This document shows positions 7,607 to 15,423 of a DNA stretch of 64,000 nt, in pieces. Made by a program: the position numbers and the translations under genes. Source of the stretch: an uncultured Clostridium sp. (GTDB lineage Bacteria > Bacillota > Clostridia > TANB77 > CAG-508); the NCBI GenBank assembly GCA_948473335.1, contig CAOKXF010000009.1, forward strand, positions 1-64,000, written 5' to 3'. Positions within the stretch are counted from its first letter, which is position 1; every line of letters begins with the position of its first letter. Below the pieces are notes generated by a model. That model was not told the origin of the DNA. It saw only the letters and a list, made by a program, of their open reading frames with translations, and searched no databases.

Positions 7607-9478
7607 TTAAAATTTCCTACTTGCTCCTGCACCCCTTGTTTGTCCACCATGTCCTTTATGAGAAGAGACAGAAGATGATTTGCGAGGCTGTGAACTAGAC
7701 GAACTACGATGCGAACTAGATGAACTACGTTGTGAACTTGAAGAACTATGGTATGAACTTGAAGAATGTATCCTTCTTTCTTCCTGGCGACGCTGATTGT
7801 TTTTTTCTTGCTGAGCTTTTTCTTTTTCACGACGCTCTTTTTCTCGTTTCTCTCGAAGTTCTCTATCCAGTCGTTCTCTTTCTCGTCTTTCTCGAAGTTC
7901 TTTTTCCATCCGCTCTTTTTCGCGTTCTTCTCTTTCTCTTTGTTCCCTTTCTTCTTTTCTTCTACGTTCTTCTTCTGCATCATGTAATAATAGATTTAAA
8001 CGATTTAAAAGCGAAGAATCAAAATATTCACTAGCATCAGAATCAAGGGAAGTATAAATATTTTTTGCTATCCTTAAGTCATGAAGATTACTATAGCTAG
8101 CAACACGAATATGTGATATGATATCACTAATCTGTTTCATAGCATAGTTTGCAGTGTTTCTATCCTGTTCTTGCTTTTGTCGAATACGTTCTTCTTCTAA
8201 CTTTCTTTCGTATTCTGCTTGTGCAGCAAGAGAATCGGTATAAAGCTGATTAAGTTTTTCAACATCAGAAGTAACAAAGGATTTCTGAACATCTTCTAAA
8301 GAAGAGTAAGCAGACAATGCGGATTTTATTTCAGGTATAAGTTCTTTACTTGCAGGAGAATCTATAACCCGTGAAATAATATCATCTACTGAAGCTGCTT
8401 TTTGCATGTTAGCTTGCTTAATCTCTTCTTCAATCATTTTAGATACTTCCTCATCAGCACTAGGATACAAAGATAAAATCCTTGAATACCTATCCTTTAA
8501 GGTGAGGTAAGAGTTTTCTAAACTGCGAAATTTAGAAAGAAGAGCTTTGTTTTCGTTTTCTAAATTGGAAATCTGTTTGGTATATTCTTGAATTTCATTA
8601 GAGTACTTTTTACGCATTGAGGCATTTTCAGTCTGAAAATTTTTCCTAATGGAAAGTTTTTCAGCGGAAAAATTTTTTTCAATCAATTGAATTTTATCAT
8701 TTAAAGAATCTGATGAAATAGATAATGTTTCAGCAAGTTCTTTCAATAAATAATTTTGCCTTTTCAATTTATGAATTAAATATAAAATAACGAAAATTAA
8801 GGCAAGTATTATAAATATCAAAAGAATAATTAATGAAACATTAATGTGCGAAGATTCATTGACATCAGAATCTGAAACAATTTCTGTGCCCAAACAATTT
8901 TCAATTTCTGAAATGTATGCTGATTGAAGACTCATAAGACCTTCACTAAACTGGTGGTCTATAAAATATCCTAATGCATAGTCATCTATAAATCTCCCAC
9001 ACTTAGAATTGGGAATATATGGTTCAAGACCTTTACCAACTTTGACTTCAATATCTCCATCTTCTATAACAAGAAGAATAAGAAGCCCCATATCATTTGT
9101 ACCAATTTCATATTGATTATACATTTCAGTAGCGAATCTTTCTGGTAAATCATCTTTCAATCTTTGAAGTTCTTCTTCATCGCATGTTTTCAAGAAATCT
9201 TTTGTATAAAAGTCTTCTAAAGTATATCTGTCAAGAGTGTTCATTGTTGATACAACGATTTCTACGCCATTATAGTTATTGAATAACTCGGTTGCATTTT
9301 CAATCAGCCACATTTCTTCATCTTCTGAAAGTACGTTTGCAAAATCATTTACAAAGATGTTTTCAAAAGGAGCGGGAATTGGCGTTTTAGCAAATACCTT
9401 AAATGGTATTTGCAACATGCATAGAACAATAACAATAGCGGTTACGACAGTTTTGAGTGATTTTCTTCTTCCTTTCAT
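7607..9478 (-). CDS. TPM-domain (YgcG-like) membrane protein with coiled coil and Ser-rich tail
   Basis: A 623-residue protein. Residues 1-31 are a signal peptide (basic start, hydrophobic core, FAKTP cleavage region). The TPM domain spans about 35-190 (FVNDFANVLSEDEEMWLIEN start, GLLILLVIEDGDIEVKVG core). A membrane helix lies at about 212-235, so the TPM domain is outside and the rest inside. The inside part has coiled coil (about 240-345), further helical regions, a highly charged Arg/Glu stretch (about 500-575) and a Ser-rich tail ending GAGASRKF. Most TPM proteins end in Gly-rich sequence with a similar final GAGxRxF, so the Ser-rich tail is a variant. It is co-transcribed with lemA. Base composition resembles the adjacent helicase rather than the AT-rich flanks. 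Confidence 0.85.
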   Translation of the reverse strand: MKGRRKSLKTVVTAIVIVLCMLQIPFKVFAKTPIPAPFENIFVNDFANVLSEDEEMWLIENATELFNNYNGVEIVVSTMNTLDRYTLEDFYTKDFLKTCDEEELQRLKDDLPERFATEMYNQYEIGTNDMGLLILLVIEDGDIEVKVGKGLEPYIPNSKCGRFIDDYALGYFIDHQFSEGLMSLQSAYISEIENCLGTEIVSDSDVNESSHINVSLIILLIFIILALIFVILYLIHKLKRQNYLLKELAETLSISSDSLNDKIQLIEKNFSAEKLSIRKNFQTENASMRKKYSNEIQEYTKQISNLENENKALLSKFRSLENSYLTLKDRYSRILSLYPSADEEVSKMIEEEIKQANMQKAASVDDIISRVIDSPASKELIPEIKSALSAYSSLEDVQKSFVTSDVEKLNQLYTDSLAAQAEYERKLEEERIRQKQEQDRNTANYAMKQISDIISHIRVASYSNLHDLRIAKNIYTSLDSDASEYFDSSLLNRLNLLLHDAEEERRRKEEREQREREEREKERMEKELRERRERERLDRELREKREKERREKEKAQQEKNNQRRQEERRIHSSSSYHSSSSSQRSSSSSHRSSSSSQPRKSSSVSSHKGHGGQTRGAGASRKF

Positions 9479-9608
9479 AGAATCCTCCTTGAGTGAATCA
9501 TGTTGATAGTTGCAATGTATTTATGTAAAACCAAATAGTGAGGATATTCCTCTCACAATTTAGTGAATTAAGGAATAATAATTCATAAAAGTATTACTCA
9601 TGAAAGAG

Positions 9609-9637
9609 ATTATATCATATTAACATAAAAATATCAA
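9609..9637 (-). promoter_or_regulatory. Promoter of the TPM-lemA operon
   Basis: Minus strand: TTGATA (9637-9632), 17 bp, TATAAT (9614-9609) with TGa as extended -10. The start point would be near 9602, about 125 nt before the ATG. The rest of 9479-9778 shows only AT-rich sequence and the divergent promoter of the 9779 gene. Confidence 0.65.
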
Positions 9638-9671
9638 TATTTTGATATTTTTTGATGATACATTAAAAATA

Positions 9672-9700
9672 TTGCAAATACTGATAAGCTATGATAATAT
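9672..9700 (+). promoter_or_regulatory. Promoter of the 9779 gene
   Basis: TTGCAA (9672-9677) and TAATAT (9695-9700) are 17 bp apart with TGa as extended -10. It is divergent from the TPM-lemA promoter only 35 bp away. Confidence 0.55.
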
Positions 9701-9778
9701 TATGACATTAATAATTTACCTAAGACAAAAATATGAAGATAAAATGAGAGATAAGTATGAAACAAGGAAGGGAAGATT

Positions 9779-10504
9779 ATGGGAATTAAGAATAAAGAAC
9801 TAAAAGGATTAATAAAAAAGAGATATGATTTGGAATTGATATCATATGAATTTGATGTTAAAATAGAAGAATTGCAAGAGATGAGTGAACAAATTCAAAT
9901 TGAAAAAGAAGATAAAAAAAGAATGAGAAGAGAAAAGAAAAATCAAAAACCAGAAAAAGAAGAAAGCGAAATAAACTTTGAAGATGAGAGACCATCAGAA
10001 GAGGTGTCTAATACTAGAACATATGAATACTATAAAAAGTTAATAGAAAGATATAAAATAGAAATAGATAAGCATTTAGAGAAACTAAAAGAAGATTCAA
10101 CAATAAGGAGAATAAGCTCAACAGAAAAGCAAATGATATTAACAAAACTTGCAAATAAAAGAAACTTATTAGCATATGCATACTATAATGCTGGATTAAT
10201 AGAGGAATCAAGAAAGGAACTATTATCATTAATAAATAAAGAGAGTAATCACACAGCATATAGACAAATAATACATTTGGAAAAAGCACAGGGAAATATT
10301 GATGATGCAAAAATATGGGCATATGAAGGAATAGAAATGTTTCCTAAAGATATAAAACTTAGAAAGCAATTAGCTTTAATTGCTAGAGAAGAGCATAATA
10401 AAGAAGAAGAAAATGAACAATTAAGAGCTATAAGTGAGATAATTCAAGCAGAAACAAGAGACTTAAATAATACAATTAAAGAAAAAATGCAAGATGATAG
10501 ATAA
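9779..10504 (+). CDS. TPR-like protein with charged coiled-coil N-terminus
   Basis: A 241-residue soluble protein starting at ATG 9779 after AAGGAAGGGAAG. Residues 1-35 could form a small helix-turn-helix (LKGLIKKRYDLELISYEFDV); residues 36-75 are a very charged Lys/Glu region. Residues about 115-215 form TPR-like helical pairs (NLLAYAYYNAGLIEESRKEL, AKIWAYEGIEMFPKD), followed by a charged tail. There is no membrane helix. TPR proteins are protein-interaction scaffolds, and a possible DNA-binding start would make it a regulator, but the evidence for that is weak. It has its own promoter and lies between the TPM-lemA operon and the acidic protein at 10745. No precise family recognised. Confidence 0.7.
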   Translation: MGIKNKELKGLIKKRYDLELISYEFDVKIEELQEMSEQIQIEKEDKKRMRREKKNQKPEKEESEINFEDERPSEEVSNTRTYEYYKKLIERYKIEIDKHLEKLKEDSTIRRISSTEKQMILTKLANKRNLLAYAYYNAGLIEESRKELLSLINKESNHTAYRQIIHLEKAQGNIDDAKIWAYEGIEMFPKDIKLRKQLALIAREEHNKEEENEQLRAISEIIQAETRDLNNTIKEKMQDDR

Positions 10505-10562
10505 AACTCTAAAAAGCTATCAAAAAATAAAAGATAATTAAGTGAAAACATAAAAAGTATTC

Positions 10563-10591
10563 TTGAAAATTATGGAAAGTCGTGATAGAAT
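10563..10591 (+). promoter_or_regulatory. Promoter of the 10745 gene
   Basis: TTGAAA (10563-10568) and TAGAAT (10586-10591) are 17 bp apart with TGa as extended -10. The -10 neighbourhood (CGTGaTAGAATA) nearly repeats that of the paralogue at 471 (CGTGgTAGAATA). The leader would be about 145 nt, also like the paralogue. Confidence 0.6.
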
Positions 10592-10744
10592 ATAGCATGA
10601 AAATCCAGCATATATATCATATTTAGAGATTTTGCGTTTAATAAAATTGAAAGTAAGTACTATTAATTTTTATTGAACAACTAAATGGCAAATCTGGATT
10701 ACTAACTATTAACTCAATAGCATTTCAAAAAGAAAGGAGCCAGA

Positions 10745-12373
10745 ATGAGAGAATTTTTTGCAACAGCACAAGTAAAAACGAAAGAGGAAATAACAACATT
10801 ACATCAGGCTATACTTGATGAACTGGAGTTAAAAGATAGCAAATATTTAGTTACACGGACTAAAGAGAAAATAAATATAAGTATAAAAGCAGTTTTTAAT
10901 GTTTACCCTAAGAAAGTGATTCAGAGTATATTAGAATGCGAAGAATTTAAAATCAGTTCCTACGAAATACATGATGCATTTTTTGCAGAACCTGAGGAAT
11001 TCGAAGGAAAAGTATCTTTAGAATTTGACCAGGAAAGCAATGAAGGAAAAGACACAAATGATTTTACTATACAGGAAGAACAGGAAGATACAGATGGAAG
11101 GCAACTAGAATTACAAGACTTCCTCGATGAAGAAACTGCTGTAGGATATCCAAATAGAGGTGACAGCGCAGAAGAGAGAACAGATTTAGAATCTTCAAAT
11201 GAAGAGCAGTTAGCAGAAGAAACAGTCGCCTCAGAAGTGGGGAAGGAAGAAACCGAGGCAGAAGATGAGGTCTCAAAATCTGAAGAGCAACAGATTGATG
11301 AAGACAAAACATCTTCAGAACCTCCAAATGAAGAGCAGAAAGAAGAAAAAAGAAGGTTATGCCTTCCTGAAGAATTAAGAAAGATTGTTGTTAATGCAAC
11401 GTCATTTGATGAAGATGTTCATTTATTAGCAGCGTGGTTTGAATTAGGCGAGAAAGAAGGTATTTTAGAAGCTATTATAAAAGTAGTATTAGATATGCCT
11501 AAAATCACATGGCCGAATATTATTCATGCTGTAAATTTGCAAGGGGTACCTATGACAAATGCAGACAGAACAATTATAAGCAAAAAGACTATAGAAAAAC
11601 TGGATGAAGAAAAGTTCCTTTGTAGGAATCTCATAAAGTTGTTGAAGATACTTAAAGAAATGTACAACAAGGAAGAGAGCGAGACTGTTTGCGAGCCTTT
11701 TGCTGAAAATGCGATGAATGCAGAAGGACAGAGCGAAGATGTACTAAATACAACAGGTGCTGAGACAAAAGATGGAATAGAAGCTGAGGCAGAGGATGAG
11801 AAGGAGGAACATAAAAAAGCTGAAGCAGGTGACAAAACGGAAGAGAGTAAAGAAGTTAATGCAGAAGCAGATGCAGCGGAAGAGCACAAAGAAGCAGAAT
11901 TAGTTGCTAAAGCTAAAAAGGATGAAGGAGCTGAACCAAATGATAAGGAAGTAGCTAAAGAACAGGTGACAACAAGTACTACAACGAAACACAAAGAAAG
12001 AAAGCAAATGCCAAAGAATTTAATGAAATGTATGCCAGATATACCAGAATTTGCAGAAATGTTAGCAAATATCGACGAAACAAAAACAATACAAGAAAAA
12101 GTAGTAGAAGTATTAAATGCGTTGAAGTACAATAAACTGGAATTTAAGGACAAGCGGCATATGCAAATTATGGCAGAAGCAGCATTAAAGACAAGAGGAA
12201 GAATACATATAGATGAGCTGTTAGATAAAGCAAGAATACCTATAAATGATTTTACAAATTGTAGGTACCTTTTTGTAAAATTAATAAAAGATTTTGTGAA
12301 GGAAAAAACAGGAGAAGACTGTAAGATAAGGCTTGAAGATTTCTTAAATGATTTAAAGGGTGCTATAGGTTAA
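10745..12373 (+). CDS. Large acidic two-block protein, paralogue of the 471 protein
   Basis: A 542-residue protein starting at ATG 10745 behind AGAAAGGAG. Residues 1-105 form a folded N-terminal part absent from the 471 protein. About 106-200 is acidic low complexity (Glu/Asp/Ser). Block A (about 202-310) contains KITWPNIIHAVNLQG. A second acidic Glu/Ala/Lys linker spans about 316-420. Block B (about 421-542) opens KCMPDIPEFAEM and ends EDFLNDLKGAIG. Blocks A and B align along their whole length with the 259-residue protein at 471-1250. There is no signal or membrane helix. The acidic linkers use GAA/GAG/GCA and look locally richer in G+C than the flanks. I do not recognise the family; the conserved blocks on flexible acidic tethers suggest a scaffold or binding protein, as inference only. 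Confidence 0.8.
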   Translation: MREFFATAQVKTKEEITTLHQAILDELELKDSKYLVTRTKEKINISIKAVFNVYPKKVIQSILECEEFKISSYEIHDAFFAEPEEFEGKVSLEFDQESNEGKDTNDFTIQEEQEDTDGRQLELQDFLDEETAVGYPNRGDSAEERTDLESSNEEQLAEETVASEVGKEETEAEDEVSKSEEQQIDEDKTSSEPPNEEQKEEKRRLCLPEELRKIVVNATSFDEDVHLLAAWFELGEKEGILEAIIKVVLDMPKITWPNIIHAVNLQGVPMTNADRTIISKKTIEKLDEEKFLCRNLIKLLKILKEMYNKEESETVCEPFAENAMNAEGQSEDVLNTTGAETKDGIEAEAEDEKEEHKKAEAGDKTEESKEVNAEADAAEEHKEAELVAKAKKDEGAEPNDKEVAKEQVTTSTTTKHKERKQMPKNLMKCMPDIPEFAEMLANIDETKTIQEKVVEVLNALKYNKLEFKDKRHMQIMAEAALKTRGRIHIDELLDKARIPINDFTNCRYLFVKLIKDFVKEKTGEDCKIRLEDFLNDLKGAIG

Positions 12374-12396
12374 TTTAGTAATTGAAGATTAAAGAA

Positions 12397-12430
12397 GGGG
12401 GATACTAAATCGAAAGATTAAGTATCCCCC
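12397..12430. terminator. Hairpin terminator after the 10745 gene
   Basis: A 10-bp perfect stem (GGGGGATACT 12397-12406 with 12421-12430) and a 14-nt loop, followed on the plus strand by AAAAAATTTT. It lies 23 bp after the stop codon. The T-run is delayed by six A residues, so termination strength is uncertain. Confidence 0.6.
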
Positions 12431-12520
12431 AAAAAATTTTAGTACATAAGAAGTAATATAAATCTTTTAGTTTCTCAAATATGCACTTTCTGATAAAAAA
12501 TAAAAAATGATAAAATAGTA

Positions 12521-12549
12521 TTGAAAAAAAATCAAAAACTTATTATAAT
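12521..12549 (+). promoter_or_regulatory. Promoter of the antiporter gene
   Basis: TTGAAA (12521-12526) and TATAAT (12544-12549) are 17 bp apart. The start point would be near 12556. This rules out the ATG at 12550 as a start codon on this transcript and selects ATG 12583. Confidence 0.75.
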
Positions 12550-12582
12550 ATGCAAATAAAGAAAACAGAAAGTAGGGATAAA

Positions 12583-13539
12583 ATGATAGTAGATCTAATG
12601 TTATTAATATTAGGATTTGCATTATTAATAAAAGGATCAGACATATTAGTAGATGGAGCAAGTAATGTAGCACAAAAATTCAACATACCGACAATAATAA
12701 TAGGATTAACAATAGTAGCGATAGGAACATCAATGCCAGAATTAATGGTAAGTGTAACATCAGCAGTAGAAGGACATTCAGACATATCATTAGGAAATAT
12801 AATAGGAAGTAACATATCAAATTTATTTTTAATATTAGGATTATGTTCAATAATAAAACCATTAATATTCAAAAGACAAACAAGAGTAATAGAAAATCCA
12901 TTTACAATATTTGTAACAGTTTTACTATTTTTACTATGCATAAATGGAGGAAATAATACAATTACAAAAATAGAAGGAGTAATACTATTAACGATATGTG
13001 TAATATTTATAATATATAATATAATAATGGCAAAAAAAGGAAACGAATTTGATAAAGAGATATTATTAGATGAAAGTAATGAAAGCATGTTAAAAGCAAC
13101 AATAAAAATAATATTAGGAATAGTAGCACTAAAATTTGGAGGAGACTTTGTTGTAAATGGAGCATCAAGTTTAGCAGGAAGAATAGGAATAACAGAAAAA
13201 ATGATAAGTTTAACAATAGTAGCATTTAGTACAAGTTTACCAGAATTAATAACATCAATAACAGCAACAAGAAAAGGACAAGTAGATATGGCAATAGGAA
13301 ATATAGTAGGGTCACAAATATTTAATATATTATTAATTATAGGAGTATCATCAGTATTACACCCAATAACATATTCACCATCATACAATATAGACTTTAT
13401 AGTACTAATAATAGGAACAATTCTATTTGCACTATTCCCATATATAGGAAAGAAAGATGAAATGACAAGAAAAAATGGAATAATATTTTTAATAATATAT
13501 ATTATTTATATGATAAATATGGTAATCACAAAGGTCTAA
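12583..13539 (+). CDS. CaCA-family sodium/calcium exchanger (YrbG type)
   Basis: A 318-residue integral membrane protein. The two alpha-repeats of the CaCA superfamily are plain: TIVAIGTSMPELMVS (about residues 45-60) and TIVAFSTSLPELITS (about 210-225), each with the acidic Pro-Glu ion-binding site and a following GNIxGS motif (GNIIGSNISN, GNIVGSQIFN). Around ten helices are expected and the length matches YrbG-type exchangers (about 320). It exchanges Ca2+ (or another cation) for Na+ or H+ across the membrane. An in-frame ATG exists 33 bp upstream at 12550, but it has no ribosome site and lies just before the predicted transcription start; ATG 12583 has AGTAGGGA upstream and begins directly at the first helix. 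Confidence 0.9.
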   Translation: MIVDLMLLILGFALLIKGSDILVDGASNVAQKFNIPTIIIGLTIVAIGTSMPELMVSVTSAVEGHSDISLGNIIGSNISNLFLILGLCSIIKPLIFKRQTRVIENPFTIFVTVLLFLLCINGGNNTITKIEGVILLTICVIFIIYNIIMAKKGNEFDKEILLDESNESMLKATIKIILGIVALKFGGDFVVNGASSLAGRIGITEKMISLTIVAFSTSLPELITSITATRKGQVDMAIGNIVGSQIFNILLIIGVSSVLHPITYSPSYNIDFIVLIIGTILFALFPYIGKKDEMTRKNGIIFLIIYIIYMINMVITKV

Positions 13540-13605
13540 TCATTAAAAATAGAGCATATAATATATAGAGCATGTGATAAAAGATAAAATAAAAAGAGGC
13601 AATAA

Positions 13606-14172
13606 ATGGATATAGAAAAAATAAAAAATTCAAACACAGAATATATAGGAAAAGAGATAAAATATTTTAAAACAATAGAATCAACACATAAATATGCAAA
13701 AGACAACATAGAAAATATAAATCATGGAAATATAATAATATCAGAAGAACAAACAGGGGGAATAGGAACAAAAGGAAGAAAGTGGCATACAGGAAAAGAA
13801 AGAAACATAGCTATGACAATAGTACTAAAACCAAATAGAAAAGTAATAGAACTAAAAAGTCTAACAGTAGATATAGCGAAAGAGATACAAAAAGCAATAA
13901 TAGACTTATATAATATAAAATTAAAAATAAAAGAACCAAATGATTTATTATTAAATAACAAAAAGATATGTGGAATATTAACAGAAGTACATTCTGTAGG
14001 AGAAGAAATAAATTATTTATTGCTCAGTATTGGATTTGATGTAAATGAAACAGAATTTCCAGAAGATATAGAAAAAATAGTGACATCATTAAAAAGAGAA
14101 TATAATATAGACTTTAAAAGAGAAGAAATAATAAAAAAAATTATTGAAAATATAGAAAAAGTCATTATATAA
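13606..14172 (+). CDS. birA: Biotin--[acetyl-CoA-carboxylase] ligase, without DNA-binding domain
   Basis: A 188-residue protein with AGAGG before ATG 13606. It carries the biotin ligase core: EEQTGGIGTKGRKWHTGKER (about residues 48-67) corresponds to the GRGRxGRxW biotin/ATP-binding loop, and KICGILTE (about 122-129) is the conserved KxxGIL.E segment. The usual N-terminal helix-turn-helix and the C-terminal SH3-like domain of bifunctional BirA are absent, so this is a monofunctional enzyme that makes biotinyl-AMP and biotinylates AccB. accB lies about 4.4 kb downstream in the fatty acid operon, a natural partner. As it lacks the DNA-binding part it should not regulate biotin genes itself. Confidence 0.88.
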   Translation: MDIEKIKNSNTEYIGKEIKYFKTIESTHKYAKDNIENINHGNIIISEEQTGGIGTKGRKWHTGKERNIAMTIVLKPNRKVIELKSLTVDIAKEIQKAIIDLYNIKLKIKEPNDLLLNNKKICGILTEVHSVGEEINYLLLSIGFDVNETEFPEDIEKIVTSLKREYNIDFKREEIIKKIIENIEKVII

Positions 14173-14246
14173 TAACAAATGCAAACATCTATATAAGTAG
14201 CAAAAGATAAGATAGGATGAATTAAAAAAGTAACAAATACGAAAAT

Positions 14247-14275
14247 TTGACACAGTAATAAAGAAATGTTATAAT
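14247..14275 (+). promoter_or_regulatory. Full-consensus promoter of the 14317 gene
   Basis: TTGACA (14247-14252), 17 bp, TATAAT (14270-14275), plus TGt as an extended -10. This is the best match to consensus in the window and predicts strong housekeeping-sigma transcription. The start point would be near 14282, a leader of about 35 nt. Confidence 0.8.
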
Positions 14276-14316
14276 CCGATAGTACATTAAAAAGAAAAGG
14301 AAAAAGGTAAAAAAAG

Positions 14317-15240
14317 ATGAAGGATGTAAAAGTCATTAAGTTGACAATAAAGCAATTGTTAATTACACAAGTAACAATTGTAGCAATATTAACAACATGT
14401 ACACAACTGAAAAATGTAAAAGAAATGAGAATATCAGAAAAAGTATTAAACGAAGAGAATAAATTAGAAATAGCAAGAGCAGTAAATATAGAAACAAAAT
14501 TAAAGACATCAGGAAAACAAACTCAATTATTATCAAAAAGAGAAGGAGCAGATAGTCAAGTAATGACAAGATCTGCACTTACAGAAAGACAGAAAAATAA
14601 TGAAAATAGTAAAATAGCACAACAAAAGGAAGAAACAATACAAGAGGGAGAGCAAGAAACAATTTTACAAGCAGTACAACAAGAATATGTGGTGGAAGAA
14701 CAACAAAGTATAGAAATTGTACAAAATAATGAATATGAAGAATATATAGAAGTAGAACAAAATGAAAATTATAAAACAATAAAAGAAATAAAAATATCAA
14801 AAAGTATGAATTTAACAGAAAGAACAGGATTATCAAAAGAAGACTTTAAGTTATTAATTTCAAGAGTTAAACAGGACAAAACAAAATTTTTCTACAATAA
14901 TAGTGATTATATATATGATATATGTAAGGAATATCAAATAAATGAAATATTTTTCTGTGGATTAATATCAGCAGAATCAGGATGGGAAATAGTAGAAAGC
15001 CATAGAAATACACACAACTATATCAGTTTAATGTCAAAAGGAAAGTTAATAAGATATAGTTCAGTGGAAGAAGGACTACGAGTAGCAGCACAAAAATTAC
15101 ACAAAAATTATTTATCAGAAGGTGGAAAATATTATAATGGAAAAACATTAGCAGCAGTAAAGATAAACTTTTGTCCAAACTCCTCAAAGTGGATTAACTT
15201 AGTATATTCAGGAATGAAACAAATAATAAATAGTAAATAG
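14317..15240 (+). CDS. Exported peptidoglycan hydrolase with glucosaminidase-like domain
   Basis: A 307-residue protein with an N-terminal hydrophobic export segment (about residues 10-28), then about 130 residues of Glu/Gln-rich, probably extended linker, then a C-terminal domain (about 165-307). That domain has EIFFCGLISAESGWEI with a likely catalytic Glu, then NYISLMSKGKLIRYSS and LRVAAQKLHKNYL, the arrangement of glucosaminidase / lysozyme-like wall hydrolases (flexible-pore type, GH73-like). It most probably cleaves glycan strands. The strong consensus promoter and the following terminator make it a single-gene unit. The exact glycosidase class is uncertain; a lytic transglycosylase is the alternative. 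Confidence 0.75.
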   Translation: MKDVKVIKLTIKQLLITQVTIVAILTTCTQLKNVKEMRISEKVLNEENKLEIARAVNIETKLKTSGKQTQLLSKREGADSQVMTRSALTERQKNNENSKIAQQKEETIQEGEQETILQAVQQEYVVEEQQSIEIVQNNEYEEYIEVEQNENYKTIKEIKISKSMNLTERTGLSKEDFKLLISRVKQDKTKFFYNNSDYIYDICKEYQINEIFFCGLISAESGWEIVESHRNTHNYISLMSKGKLIRYSSVEEGLRVAAQKLHKNYLSEGGKYYNGKTLAAVKINFCPNSSKWINLVYSGMKQIINSK

Positions 15241-15257
15241 TAAATAAATTGAAATAG

Positions 15258-15298
15258 AAGTGCCAAGATATTAAGAAATTAATATTGAGGTGCTTTTA
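15258..15298 (+). terminator. Terminator between the 14317 gene and the fab operon
   Basis: A hairpin with AAGTGCC (15258-15264) pairing with GGTGCTT (15289-15295), including two G-U pairs, plus an inner AT-rich stem, followed by TTTTATATT. It lies 17 bp beyond the stop codon. Confidence 0.6.
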
Positions 15299-15347
15299 TA
15301 TTGCATATAAAAGTGAAAATGATTATTGAACTGTATGGTCAAGATAA

Positions 15348-15376
15348 TTGAAAATGGAAAAAATGAATGATAAAAT
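15348..15376 (+). promoter_or_regulatory. Promoter of the fatty acid synthesis operon
   Basis: TTGAAA (15348-15353) and TAAAAT (15371-15376) are 17 bp apart, 48 bp before fabD. I saw no clear FapR- or FabT-type operator palindrome nearby; only the short GACGTC palindrome at about 15391 stands out. Confidence 0.65.
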
Positions 15377-15423
15377 AACAAACGAAAATTAGACGTCCGT
15401 AGAAGAAAGGAATGATAATATAA

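Noticed and set aside
7585..7983. Lys/Glu-rich minus-strand ORF inside the TPM gene in another frame
   Set aside because: It overlaps the Arg/Glu/Ser low-complexity part of the TPM protein and has no independent support.
12550..12582. Upstream ATG that would lengthen the antiporter by 11 residues
   Set aside because: It directly follows a TATAAT -10 box (12544-12549) of a TTGAAA-17-TATAAT promoter, has no ribosome site, and the family begins at ATG 12583.
15412..15423. Four-codon mini-ORF (ATG ATA ATA TAA) touching the fabD start
   Set aside because: The ribosome site is only one base away from its ATG, too close for use; it is likely chance in AT-rich DNA.
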